A stretch of 47,758 nt of DNA, from positions 9,632-57,389 of the forward strand of contig PMES01000112.1 of assembly GCA_003154775.1 (NCBI GenBank). Direction: 5' to 3'. Shown in pieces: positions 34,033-42,698 of the stretch. The DNA is from Acidobacteriota bacterium (GTDB taxonomy: Bacteria > Acidobacteriota > Terriglobia > Acidiferrales > UBA7541). Positions within the stretch are counted from its first letter, which is position 1; every line of letters begins with the position of its first letter. Below the pieces are notes generated by a model that was not told the DNA's origin, searched no databases, and worked only from the letters and a program-made list of their open reading frames with translations. Position numbers and translations under genes: made by a program.

Positions 34033-37000
34033 TTAGAACATCACCTTCAATGCAAACTGCATGACGCGGGGATCGCGCGCCTTCAGGACCTGCCCGAACG
34101 TCGAGTCGCTGAAATTCCCGTCAGGATTCTCAAACTCCGCATGATTCCAGGCGTTGTAGAACTCCGCGCGGAATTCAGTAGTCCATCGTTCGTTTATCGG
34201 AGTTTTCTTGGCGATCACCAGGTCCGTGTTGCTCAGTGCAGGGCCGCAGCACATCGCATGCGGCGTGTTTCCAAAGCTGCCCAATGGCTGGGGGCACGAT
34301 GAAGGTGGGGCTCCCGTAGCAGGGAAGCCGGCAATTGGGTCGCAGAAGGTCGACGGGTCGAACCAGAAATTACCCTTCTGGGGAACTCCTCCAATCGTCA
34401 ATACATTCTTCGGGTTCACGAACTGAACCGGGCCAGCCGAGTAGGGCGTGTTCGCGTCTTCATAAAAGAAGCTGCTCTGCAACTCCGCGTCGTTCTGGTT
34501 CTGCACGCGAATCGGGAAGCCGCTCTGGTAGGTGATGATGGCGGAGACTTGCCAGCCGTTGGCGATCTTTCCGGCCATCCCTTCCTTCTTCGGAATGGGC
34601 AGTTCCCAAACCGGGCTGAACACGAAGCGGTTCTTTGCATCCAGCAGCGATAACCCGCGCGTCGCTTCGGGATTGATCGGGTTGAGTTCGTTTTCGAACG
34701 ACGCGCCTTGGTCAATCGCCTTGCTGAACGTGTACGAGGCCTGAAACAACAGTCCGTGCGAAAAACTCTTTTCCAGCGAGACCTGCAGGCCGTTGTAGTT
34801 GGAGTTAGCCACCGTGTCTTCCGCGAAGATATTGCTGAATACCGGCACACCGTCGGCTGGGCATCCCGATCCTGAGAGCGGGTTGCAATTGGGCGAGGAA
34901 TACGGACGGATACCGACCAGAGTGATCGGCGTACCTCCCGCAGCCCCCGTGATGATGCAGCCACTCGGATTACTGGGATTGCTGTACGGACAGGGAATGT
35001 TTGGTCCTGTCGGATTGGAGCCAGGAATGTATGGCATGTGAAATTGCATCCCAGCCGGCACTGTCAAGGTATACTCGTAATCCGCGCTAGCAGCGCCACA
35101 GGTTCCCGCACCCATATACGTATTTAGGTCCAAACACGTCTGCGAATTCCCGTAGTTCAAGTCGTGAATAGCGAGCAGATGGTGCGCCTGCGTGCCCACA
35201 TAGGCGACGCGCAATAGCATATCGGAAGTCAATTGCCGCTCGATCGTGAAATTGTACTGTTCGGCATATTGCGTCCGCAGATGCGGCTGGAATTCTCCGT
35301 AGAGGAGCAGCGGCCGGAACAGTGACCAGTCCACACAGCCAGCAGGCCCACCGGAATAGGGGCACGGAGTGGTTGGCGTCTGGTTGATAATCGCTCCCCC
35401 GTTGTTTGGCGATAGCACTCCGTCCTGCCCCAAAAACGGGGTGTTGAAGAGCGGGCTCGAAAGAAATGAGCTAACACCGAACGGTGGCTCGGCGCTGAAC
35501 TGTTCCATCACCAATTGCTCTATGGGGTTATAGAAAATTCCATAACCGCCGCGGATCGTGGATTTTCCCGGGCCGCTGGTAATCTTCGCCAAGGGGCCCT
35601 CGCTCCAACTGGGGCTGTAGGCCAAGCCAAATCTTGGCGCAAAGGCCTTGTAATAAGTCGAAGTCAACCCCCCCGGAACACCCTTATCGCCCGGGAACAC
35701 CAGTCCCGTCGGGAAGTAGGCATAGTTGGCTGACGTCGGGCCGCAGTCCCCTGGTGTGGTGCCTAGTGATTGGGCGCTCGATGCGGACAGCCAGCACGGA
35801 TACTGGGTTGTATCCTGTCCCGGCCGGAACGTTTGCAGGCGGTTCCCGCTGTCCACGTAAGGTGTGTTCAGCTCCCACCGAAAGCCGTAATTCAACGTAA
35901 GGTTAGGCTTGATCTTCCAGCTATCCTGCGCGAACAAATAGAGGCCGTAGTTCGTCAAGTCCTCCGCTTGCGCCGCGCCTTGCGAATAGGAATACGGCAC
36001 ACCCAGGAAATAGTTGGGATAGGCGTCGCTGGAAGAAACCGAGTTCAACGCTCCGCTGCCCTGGATGGTGAAGTACCCGTTGATGTCGTAGTACAGGAAC
36101 TGGTCGAACTTCTGATCGCGAAAGTCTCCGCCGAATTTCAGGCTATGTGTCCCCAGCACCTTGCTGTAATTGTCTGAAAACTGGTAGGTATTCCCCGTCT
36201 GCGGCAGTTCCCCCTCGTAGTTGTTCCCGATTGCAAATCCGCCGAGCACTTGCACGAACGGCACACCCTCTCGCCCCAGAATGTTCGTGGTGATCCCTGA
36301 CGTGGGATTGGTGGGATCAGCAAAACAATTCGCCGCCGCTACAAGCGATCCGCAGGCATCATGCAGGCTCGAAAGAATGTTCACGGGGTGATTCAGGCTC
36401 CCCTGCCCCTCACGGAAATAATTGAACCGCATCTCATTCACGGCCGTCGAGCCAATCGTGGAGGTCTCGCTCACGTTCAACTGCTGTACCCGCGTCTTGA
36501 ACAGCGCCCCAAATCCCGGAACGTCCGCTCCGGACGCCTGGAAGTCGGAAAAGGGATCCGTGTGGTCATCGTCATCGAAATAATAGTAGGCGGTGAAGTG
36601 CTGTGTGGTCGTGAAGTTGTGATCGAACCGCAGCGTGAACTGATCTTCGCGATCTTTCTTGTCCGGCGCATACGACACCGTCCCCGTCCCGACCGGCGCC
36701 ACATAATTCTGGTAGAGCGCCATGGCCGTGGGATCAAAACACGCCGTCGGGATAATGCCGTGCTGGAAAATCGAGTCATAACTGACTGGCTGTGCCGCCG
36801 GCGACCCGCTCGGCAAACTCGCTAGTGTCGCGAGTGCCGCTGCTCCGGGCGAAGCAGCGATAGCAGTCGAACAGCCAGTGCGGCCCTCCAACTGCTGCGC
36901 AAATGTGGGGGTCGTTACGGCTCCCCCCAGCGTCTGCGACCCACCCGCCGAAAAGTCCCCATTGGCTTCTGCTGCTGTTGGCAAGACAACCTGTCCGGAA

Positions 37001-37971
37001 GAGATGCCCTGACGCAGGCGGTCGCCCTCGTAAGAGCCAAAGATGAATGTCTTGTCTTTCTTGATCGGGCCACCCAGCGTCGCGCCAAACTGATTTTGCT
37101 TGTAGTCGGGTACCGTGGAGTCAAAAAAGCCCTTGGTGTTCAATACCTTGTTCCGGAAAAATTCGTAGAAATCACCGTGTACGGAGTTGGTTCCGGATTT
37201 CGTGACCACATTAACCACCGAACCCGAGTTGCGCCCATACTCCGCGTCGAAGGTGTTCGTCAGTACGCGAAACTCTTCGATCGCGTCAGGAGACGGCTGA
37301 ATGGCTGGTCCGTTCACAAAAATGTCGTTGCCGTCTCCGCCGTTCACCATGTAGTTGTTCGACCGGCCGCGGCCGCCGTTCACAGAAACAACCCCGGGGT
37401 TGCTGCTGCCGTAGAACAAATCCGCGCCCAACTGCGACTGCACTCCCGGCTGCAATTGCAGCAACTGATAGGTATTGCGTGAATTGAGAGGGAGTTCGCG
37501 CACGGACTGGTCGGTCATCACCGCCCCGAGTTGCGTTGTCGTGGTGTCAATTACCGGCGGCGCTCCGGTTACCTCGACCGTGTCAACATTCGAACCGACC
37601 TGGAGCGTAATGTCGACCGTGGCAATCTCGTTCAAAACGAGAACGATTCCCTTGCGGGCAGACTTCTTGAATCCTTGTTGATTTACATCCACCTCGTAAC
37701 TGCCAACCGGCACTTCGAGGAAAAAATACTCACCTGTGGCCGAAGTCTGCACTTCACGCGAGACATTCGTGCCCTCATTGATCAAGGTCACTTTGGCGCC
37801 GACAATTGCGCCGCCGCTTTCATCCGTGACTGTCCCGCGGATGCGCCCGCCCGTGCTCTGCGCGCTCGCATACGGTGCTGCCAGCAGAAACATCACCGAA
37901 AAGAGGAACGCGAGAAAAACACTCCGGCAACAGACGGACTTCACTTGCGCAAGGCGCGATGCTTGATTCAT
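34033..37971 (-). CDS. Oar-type TonB-dependent receptor with carboxypeptidase-regulatory domain
   Basis: 1312 residues, the expected size. A signal peptide (cleavage about residue 38, ...PYASAQ) is followed by a CarboxypepD-regulatory beta-sandwich (42-125: GRIRGTVTDESGGAIVGAK, GEYFFLEVPVGSYEV) and a TonB plug (LPLNSRNTYQLLQLQPGVQS, VVNVVTKSGTNSVHGDFYEF). The rest is a large outer-membrane beta-barrel ending in the aromatic Phe expected for BAM recognition (QFALKVMF). Acidobacteriota often carry many such receptors, which import polymers, siderophores or oligopeptides. The gene starts 115 bases from the divergent MerR-XRE-cupin regulator and is followed by the amine operon on the same strand, so a shared substrate is possible. 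AGGAG precedes the ATG. Confidence 0.92.
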   Translation of the reverse strand: MNQASRLAQVKSVCCRSVFLAFLFSVMFLLAAPYASAQSTGGRIRGTVTDESGGAIVGAKVTLINEGTNVSREVQTSATGEYFFLEVPVGSYEVDVNQQGFKKSARKGIVLVLNEIATVDITLQVGSNVDTVEVTGAPPVIDTTTTQLGAVMTDQSVRELPLNSRNTYQLLQLQPGVQSQLGADLFYGSSNPGVVSVNGGRGRSNNYMVNGGDGNDIFVNGPAIQPSPDAIEEFRVLTNTFDAEYGRNSGSVVNVVTKSGTNSVHGDFYEFFRNKVLNTKGFFDSTVPDYKQNQFGATLGGPIKKDKTFIFGSYEGDRLRQGISSGQVVLPTAAEANGDFSAGGSQTLGGAVTTPTFAQQLEGRTGCSTAIAASPGAAALATLASLPSGSPAAQPVSYDSIFQHGIIPTACFDPTAMALYQNYVAPVGTGTVSYAPDKKDREDQFTLRFDHNFTTTQHFTAYYYFDDDDHTDPFSDFQASGADVPGFGALFKTRVQQLNVSETSTIGSTAVNEMRFNYFREGQGSLNHPVNILSSLHDACGSLVAAANCFADPTNPTSGITTNILGREGVPFVQVLGGFAIGNNYEGELPQTGNTYQFSDNYSKVLGTHSLKFGGDFRDQKFDQFLYYDINGYFTIQGSGALNSVSSSDAYPNYFLGVPYSYSQGAAQAEDLTNYGLYLFAQDSWKIKPNLTLNYGFRWELNTPYVDSGNRLQTFRPGQDTTQYPCWLSASSAQSLGTTPGDCGPTSANYAYFPTGLVFPGDKGVPGGLTSTYYKAFAPRFGLAYSPSWSEGPLAKITSGPGKSTIRGGYGIFYNPIEQLVMEQFSAEPPFGVSSFLSSPLFNTPFLGQDGVLSPNNGGAIINQTPTTPCPYSGGPAGCVDWSLFRPLLLYGEFQPHLRTQYAEQYNFTIERQLTSDMLLRVAYVGTQAHHLLAIHDLNYGNSQTCLDLNTYMGAGTCGAASADYEYTLTVPAGMQFHMPYIPGSNPTGPNIPCPYSNPSNPSGCIITGAAGGTPITLVGIRPYSSPNCNPLSGSGCPADGVPVFSNIFAEDTVANSNYNGLQVSLEKSFSHGLLFQASYTFSKAIDQGASFENELNPINPEATRGLSLLDAKNRFVFSPVWELPIPKKEGMAGKIANGWQVSAIITYQSGFPIRVQNQNDAELQSSFFYEDANTPYSAGPVQFVNPKNVLTIGGVPQKGNFWFDPSTFCDPIAGFPATGAPPSSCPQPLGSFGNTPHAMCCGPALSNTDLVIAKKTPINERWTTEFRAEFYNAWNHAEFENPDGNFSDSTFGQVLKARDPRVMQFALKVMF

Positions 37972-37996
37972 CTAAAATCACTCCTAATTTCACGAT

Positions 37997-38010
37997 AACG
38001 GCAATCCGTT
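37997..38010. promoter_or_regulatory. Palindrome in the divergent Oar/regulator promoter
   Basis: AACGG-CAAT-CCGTT is a perfect dyad with five-base arms in the 115-base region between the two divergent genes. It is a reasonable operator for the regulator encoded at 38087, but short enough to arise by chance. Confidence 0.4.
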
Positions 38011-38086
38011 TTCTGCGATTCTTCGTGGTTGCTAGCGGCCCGGGAACCTTACTATAATCCAGCAAACTTAGAGAAAGCCGGGAGCC

Positions 38087-38917
38087 GTGTCAAACAGAAA
38101 GAATTTCTCCAAGCCATCGGAATCTTTGGCCGGACCAAGCCTCCTGCGCATCTCGGAGGTCGCGCGCCATTTGAAGATTTCTTCCTCGGCGTTGCGCTCC
38201 TGGGAAGCACTGGGGCTGATTGCCCCGCAGCGTACCAAAAGCCGGTACCGCATGTATACGGAATCCGATGTGCGCCTGTTGCAGCGCGCCATCTTCCTGC
38301 GCCGGGCCCGCGGCCTCAATCCTCCCGCCATCGTCCACATCCTCAAAAAACAAGGCCGGGTCAACAGCCCCGTGGACGCGCCGCAACTCCCCGGCCAGCG
38401 ATTCCGCCGTTTGCGCGTGCGCCGCGGGCTTTCGCTCGCGCAAGTGGCCCGCGCCACGGGCGTCTCCGTTGGCTTCCTAAGCGCGCTGGAACGAGGCCAA
38501 ATGCACTCCTCGGTCGCCACGCTGCGGCGCATCGCGCGCTACTATAAAACCAGCATCATGTCGCTAGTTGATACCAACGGCGAGACCCAGCACCTCGTTC
38601 GCCCCGAGCACCGTAAAATCCTCGAAACCTCTCCCGGCGTCCGCATGGAACTCCTCGCCTGGGGCAATACCGCCATGGAGCCGCACCTCTTCCGCATCAA
38701 ACCCGGCGGGGGCAGCGGCGAATCTTACGTTCACGAGGGCGAGGAATTTCTCCACGTCCTGCGCGGCGAGTTTGAGATCTGGCTGAGCAAGCAGGAACAC
38801 TACGTTCTCAAACCCGGCGACAGCCTCTATTTCCAGAGTTCCACGCCCCATCGTTGGAAGAACTCGGGGCGCTCCGAAACCTGGGTTTTGTGGGTGAATA
38901 CGCCACCGACTTTCTGA
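38087..38917 (+). CDS. Three-domain regulator: MerR head, XRE HTH, cupin
   Basis: 276 residues. Residues 19-92 form a MerR-type winged helix (LRISEVARHLKISSSALRSW, RMYTESDVRLLQRAIFLRRA). Residues 103-162 form an XRE/HTH_3 domain (RVRRGLSLAQVARATGVSVG, LSALERGQMHSSVATLRRIA). Residues 195-275 form a cupin barrel with metal-ligand-like His/Glu residues (SYVHEGEEFLHVLRGEFEIW, LKPGDSLYFQSSTPHRWKNS). XRE-cupin proteins such as PuuR control amine and amino-acid use; the additional MerR domain gives two DNA-binding modules in one chain. GTG start, with GGGAG just upstream. Divergent from the Oar receptor, and near the amine operon, which I infer it regulates. Confidence 0.87.
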   Translation: MSNRKNFSKPSESLAGPSLLRISEVARHLKISSSALRSWEALGLIAPQRTKSRYRMYTESDVRLLQRAIFLRRARGLNPPAIVHILKKQGRVNSPVDAPQLPGQRFRRLRVRRGLSLAQVARATGVSVGFLSALERGQMHSSVATLRRIARYYKTSIMSLVDTNGETQHLVRPEHRKILETSPGVRMELLAWGNTAMEPHLFRIKPGGGSGESYVHEGEEFLHVLRGEFEIWLSKQEHYVLKPGDSLYFQSSTPHRWKNSGRSETWVLWVNTPPTF

Positions 38918-38935
38918 GTTTTTGACGCCGCCCAG

Positions 38936-40063
38936 TTATTTGATTACCTGACCATCAACGATGATTGTTTGAAGCGGAAATACCAATACGGAAAACGTTA
39001 CGTGTAGTGCATCTGTGCCTGACAGTTCCTCTTGCACTGCAACTTCGGCCAAATGGTCGTTCTTTACAAATGCTTTTCTCAGGTAATTGGCACAGTCAGT
39101 TGCGGCAGAATGTGAAAAAAAGTCGCCAGTTTTCAGACTGAGATTCTTAAGGAGGCTCGGGTCGCTGTCTTCAAGATGAGATGGAACGTCTCCAAAGCCG
39201 CGGAGATTGATTTGCTCAACCTTTAGTGGTTTCGCTTTGAGTTTATATTCGATTCTTCGATCCCCGAAAGGGCCCGAGTAGTCCACGACAGCTTTGGACA
39301 GGATCGATAATTTGGAGAGATAGGTTTTATCTCGCCCAGCAAGTTCATCAGAAAAACACGTAAAGGGGGTCGCCAAAGCGAGGCCGGACTCAATCAGTTC
39401 GACAGGAACCCCATCATCGGTCTCGTACCAACTGATGTGACTAGTATGATCACTACAAGCCTTACCGTACGGCGGAACTAACGGGTGTGGTAGAGTCGTT
39501 GGCCCTTGTACCACCTTGAAATAAACCCAGGCTCTTCGTTGTTTGTAGTCCAAGTTCACTTTGGTGACCATTGCCACCAATCGTCCTTGGGCTCGATAGA
39601 ACTGCTTAATACTTTCATAGGTCACCAACTCGGCTTCCCAGCTATACATCCCTCCCACATGTAGGTTGCCATCGCCCAGAGAGAGGAATTTCCATATATC
39701 GGCCTCCTGTTTGTCGAAGGTCTCAATTGTAAACTCATCGACTGTCAACGGTTCTCCACTCAAGACGAACTCAATGTCTACCCATCTACCCTCAACTTTC
39801 TCTTCCTGAATGTGCACCTCCACATCTCGAATAAAATAATTGGCACGAAGTTTCCCAACACAATCTTTGATTTGCGGGTCGGAAAAAGGTTTGTTGTCCA
39901 GTTCGTGGATGCATGCCAAGAGCATTCGACCTGGCGGAACAGAACCCTCGGACAGTACGGTCGTTCTCATCTTCTTGGTCCCCAAATCAGCGCAGAGGGT
40001 CATGTGGGAAAACCAAATGGCTAACAAACAAAAGAAAACAAGAACTCTATAGATTCGATGCAT
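38936..40063 (-). CDS. Secreted protein with POTRA-like repeats
   Basis: 375 residues from the ATG at 40063, with GAGG eight bases upstream; signal peptide MHRIYRVLVFFCLLAIWFSH. The body has two or three POTRA-like beta-alpha-alpha-beta-beta units: one around FIRDVEVHIQEEKVEG, one around VTYESIKQFYRAQGRLVAMV and one around NLRGFGDVPS. POTRA domains occur in BamA and FtsQ, but no C-terminal barrel follows, so it is not a complete Omp85 protein. It has few relatives I know and its base composition is noticeably more AT-rich than its neighbours, suggesting acquisition. It may act in periplasmic assembly, or be a degenerate BamA-like protein. Function unknown. Confidence 0.6.
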   Translation of the reverse strand: MHRIYRVLVFFCLLAIWFSHMTLCADLGTKKMRTTVLSEGSVPPGRMLLACIHELDNKPFSDPQIKDCVGKLRANYFIRDVEVHIQEEKVEGRWVDIEFVLSGEPLTVDEFTIETFDKQEADIWKFLSLGDGNLHVGGMYSWEAELVTYESIKQFYRAQGRLVAMVTKVNLDYKQRRAWVYFKVVQGPTTLPHPLVPPYGKACSDHTSHISWYETDDGVPVELIESGLALATPFTCFSDELAGRDKTYLSKLSILSKAVVDYSGPFGDRRIEYKLKAKPLKVEQINLRGFGDVPSHLEDSDPSLLKNLSLKTGDFFSHSAATDCANYLRKAFVKNDHLAEVAVQEELSGTDALHVTFSVLVFPLQTIIVDGQVIK

Positions 40064-40168
40064 GAATATAACCTCGCGGGTGGCGCAGCCTTTGGCTTGA
40101 ATTCGGGTTGCACACGGGCAGGATACCACTTTAGAAAATAACTGGGGAGTGATGAAAGGCAGAGAAGT

Positions 40169-40199
40169 GGGTGGCCTTCGATAAGAGCGAAGGCCACCC
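40169..40199. other. Twelve-base-pair hairpin with an alternative partner
   Basis: GGGTGGCCTTCG (40169-40180) pairs perfectly with CGAAGGCCACCC (40188-40199) around a seven-base loop. A second CCTTCG at 40207-40212 could compete for the CGAAGG arm. It lies between divergent genes, so it is not an ordinary terminator; an attenuator-like or repeat-derived element is possible. Confidence 0.5.
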
Positions 40200-40338
40200 G
40201 AAGTTACCTTCGCGCACTAAGGCCGCGCCGGCAGCCCTTTCTCTTGGCGCAGCGTGGTGAGGAATGCGGGCGAAGCGACTCATGGAAACATACGTGCGAA
40301 GCGCACCGCGTGAGGTAGAATGGTCACCTGACCAGCCT

Positions 40339-40989
40339 ATGAGCACGACCCCTACGGCCATCGCTCCTACCAGCCACGAGAACCTTTTTCAAAAGGCAAA
40401 GGCGTTCTTGGGTGCAGCGATCTTTCTGATCATTCACCGCTTCCCCAGGCTGCTGCAACTGCACCGCAACGAAAAGTCCTGGACGCTGTTTCGCGTGGCC
40501 CTGGCCTGTCTTGGGGCCGCGATTGTCGTTCTTCCGTTAAGCTTGTGGAACGGCTGGATCACCGCTAGTTTCGGTTTGCTCCTCTTTGTCGTGGCCATAT
40601 TGCTTCCGCCCGCCGAACTCGAATCAGGCACCGACCGCAAGGCGCATGAACTCGGCGCTCAGACCGTCGTCAGTGGCGGCGAATACCAACCCGGAAACGC
40701 ACCGGCCGCGGAGGTGCACCTGTTCATCTCCCCCGCGCATATCTGGGCCCTGGACGCTCATTTCGACCCGCGCCTGGTGATGTCCGCGCCGGAAATCTCC
40801 AGTCTTCGCGTGGAAGAGAAAGAGCAGCGCTGGCTCCTGCAAATCGGCTGGGCCGATCACAAGGCGGAATTCGCATTTGCCGGTTTCTTCGCCGAACGTT
40901 TCGCGCGTCTCGCCGAAGAATCCATCCGCGCCGCCTTGCCGCAGGTGTTGCCTGCTACCCCGAAGCGCCGCGCGGTCAGCGCCGGATGA
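40339..40989 (+). CDS. Two-TM membrane protein, unknown function
   Basis: 216 residues from the ATG at 40339. Two hydrophobic segments are close together (FRVALACLGAAIVVLPLSLW and ITASFGLLLFVVAILLPPAE), followed by a soluble C-terminal domain (GEYQPGNAPAAEVHLFISPA, SLRVEEKEQRWLLQIGWADH). I do not recognise the family; it looks like an inner-membrane protein with a cytoplasmic or periplasmic beta domain. Alternative in-frame starts at 40264 and 40282 add up to 25 residues; none of the three has a clear ribosome site, so the start is uncertain. Alone on this strand, followed 61 bases later by a small conserved-looking gene. Confidence 0.6.
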   Translation: MSTTPTAIAPTSHENLFQKAKAFLGAAIFLIIHRFPRLLQLHRNEKSWTLFRVALACLGAAIVVLPLSLWNGWITASFGLLLFVVAILLPPAELESGTDRKAHELGAQTVVSGGEYQPGNAPAAEVHLFISPAHIWALDAHFDPRLVMSAPEISSLRVEEKEQRWLLQIGWADHKAEFAFAGFFAERFARLAEESIRAALPQVLPATPKRRAVSAG

Positions 40990-41050
40990 ATCCAGGAAAT
41001 TTCTTCCAGCAATCTCCGTAATGCCTCGAAATGTGTGTCAAAATAGGGGT

Positions 41051-41296
41051 ATGGCACGTGGTTGGGAAAGCAAAGATGTGGAATCCCAGGTGGAAGCGAA
41101 AACATCAGTGACCGAATCCGAAGGAAAAGGCCCTAAGACCGCTGAGCAAGTCCTACGGGAACAGGAACGCCGCGGCTTGCAGCTCTCTCGTACCCGCATC
41201 TTGAACGATCTCCAGAACGCTACAAACGCGAATCACCGCAAGTCTCTGGAAGCCGCTCTCGCGCACCTCGACAAGAAGATCGCCGAATTCAGCTAA
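41051..41296 (+). CDS. Small charged helical protein
   Basis: 81 residues from ATG 41051, preceded by AGGGG. It begins MARGWESKDVESQVEAK and is highly charged with a likely helix near LSRTRILNDLQNATNANHRK and EAALAHLDKKIAEF. No known family. Proteins beginning MARGWESK are, as I recall, frequent unnamed proteins in Acidobacteriota; that is from memory. Probably a cytoplasmic small protein; possibly a coiled-coil dimer. Confidence 0.65.
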   Translation: MARGWESKDVESQVEAKTSVTESEGKGPKTAEQVLREQERRGLQLSRTRILNDLQNATNANHRKSLEAALAHLDKKIAEFS

Positions 41297-41347
41297 ATTC
41301 TTCTTGGAAAGTCGCACACATTCGCGCGCCTCACGCTGCGGGAAACC

Positions 41348-42517
41348 TCAATCTGTAAAGACGACCCCGACAGCCGTCGTACCTCGTTCCGCGCCCTCTT
41401 CCAGACGCACCACGTAGCCTCGCAGCCGCATCTCCTGTACCCCCTCGGCCCCTGGCGTTTCCATGGTGACTTGAAGTTCGGACTGGATGCGCGGGCTGTG
41501 CTTCAGGGAGATCAGCGCGCCCTGCAGAGAGAGGTCGCGTACGACCGTTTCTTCCTCGAATTTCTGGCCATCCGCGGTGACGCCGCTCACGCAAGCGCGG
41601 AATTGCGCTTCCCGCCGCAACGCCGTGCGTGAACCGGGCATGTGCGCCTGCACCGGCTCGCCGGCAGCACCCAGCGTAATCACCATGCCCTCGCTTGCAG
41701 CGAACACGGAGTCGAACTCCTCGCGCGCATCGCGGAGAATCTCGTCGACGATGCGGTCGGTGGAATCCGGGTCGTGGTGAAACAGCACCAGCGTCTTGGC
41801 ATTCACCTGGCGCGCCACGTTCACACCCTCGCGCCACGAAGAATGTCCCCAGCCTTTACGCCTGCTGTCCAACTGCGCAGGAGTGAATTGCGCATCATTA
41901 ATGAAGATGTCCGCATCAGTGGCTAGGTCACGCAGGCTTTTCTCCAACGCCTGGTCGCCGGGTTCGTTGTCCGTGGCATACGCCACGATTCCGGCGGGAG
42001 TTTCAATGCGAAATCCCAGGCAGCCCTGGGGGTGGTGCAGCCAGCGCGCGATCACCTTGTTTTTGCCAATCTGGAAGCTCTCTCCGCCGTCCACTTCGCG
42101 GAATTTCCTGCGCGCGCTCATGGCCGAAAAATCCACGGGGAAATACGGCAAAGCCATCTGCGCTTCAAAAACCTGCCGAAGGGAATCGCGGCCAAGAAAT
42201 TTCGAGCGGAAACTGTAGAATTGGAAGTGATTCTTCTCCACGTAGAACGGCGCAAAAAAGGGCAAGCCCTGAATGTGGTCCCAGTGGTAGTGGGTGACCA
42301 GAATGTGTGTTTCCGCCGGCGCTCCGTTTTTTCCTTCCGCCCAGCGGTTTCCCAGCATGCGCAGTCCGGTACCGCAATCTAGAATAAATTGCGTACCATC
42401 CGGCGAAACCAGTTCCAGGCATGGCGTATTTCCGCCGTAGCGCCACGTCGCGGGATCGACGGTGGGCGTGGAACCGCGCACGCCCCAGAAACTCAGTTTG
42501 GCGATAGGACTGGTCAT
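41348..42517 (-). CDS. Metallo-beta-lactamase-fold hydrolase fused to PilZ domain
   Basis: 389 residues from the ATG at 42517, where homologues of this type begin (SPIAKLSFWGVRGSTPTVDP). The metal site is clear: THYHWDH (His76, His78, Asp80, His81), then a later His, Asp in ATDNEPGD and FINDAQF, and LVLFHHDP. The phosphodiesterase-like MBL domain ends near 280; residues about 290-389 are a PilZ domain with RREAQFR and the DxSxxG motif (RDLSLQGALI). PilZ binds cyclic di-GMP in many proteins, so hydrolase activity might be controlled by it. In-frame starts at 42601 or 42616 (TTG) add a low-complexity leader and have no ribosome site. Divergent from the metal exporter gene. Confidence 0.83.
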   Translation of the reverse strand: MTSPIAKLSFWGVRGSTPTVDPATWRYGGNTPCLELVSPDGTQFILDCGTGLRMLGNRWAEGKNGAPAETHILVTHYHWDHIQGLPFFAPFYVEKNHFQFYSFRSKFLGRDSLRQVFEAQMALPYFPVDFSAMSARRKFREVDGGESFQIGKNKVIARWLHHPQGCLGFRIETPAGIVAYATDNEPGDQALEKSLRDLATDADIFINDAQFTPAQLDSRRKGWGHSSWREGVNVARQVNAKTLVLFHHDPDSTDRIVDEILRDAREEFDSVFAASEGMVITLGAAGEPVQAHMPGSRTALRREAQFRACVSGVTADGQKFEEETVVRDLSLQGALISLKHSPRIQSELQVTMETPGAEGVQEMRLRGYVVRLEEGAERGTTAVGVVFTD

Positions 42518-42698
42518 CTCCGCCGGTGCTGCGACCCGGTACCCCTGCCGTGAACTGCTTGTTGCCGATGGTTTCTTGCCATTTCTGATAGTGGCAGTCA
42601 TGGCTAGGGGCGTCAACGAAATCGCGGGCCTGTGTTGTCATACTTTCCAATAACGCGGCTGTTCCCAAGGGCTGCGTTTCGCTCTCGAAGCTCGTAGA

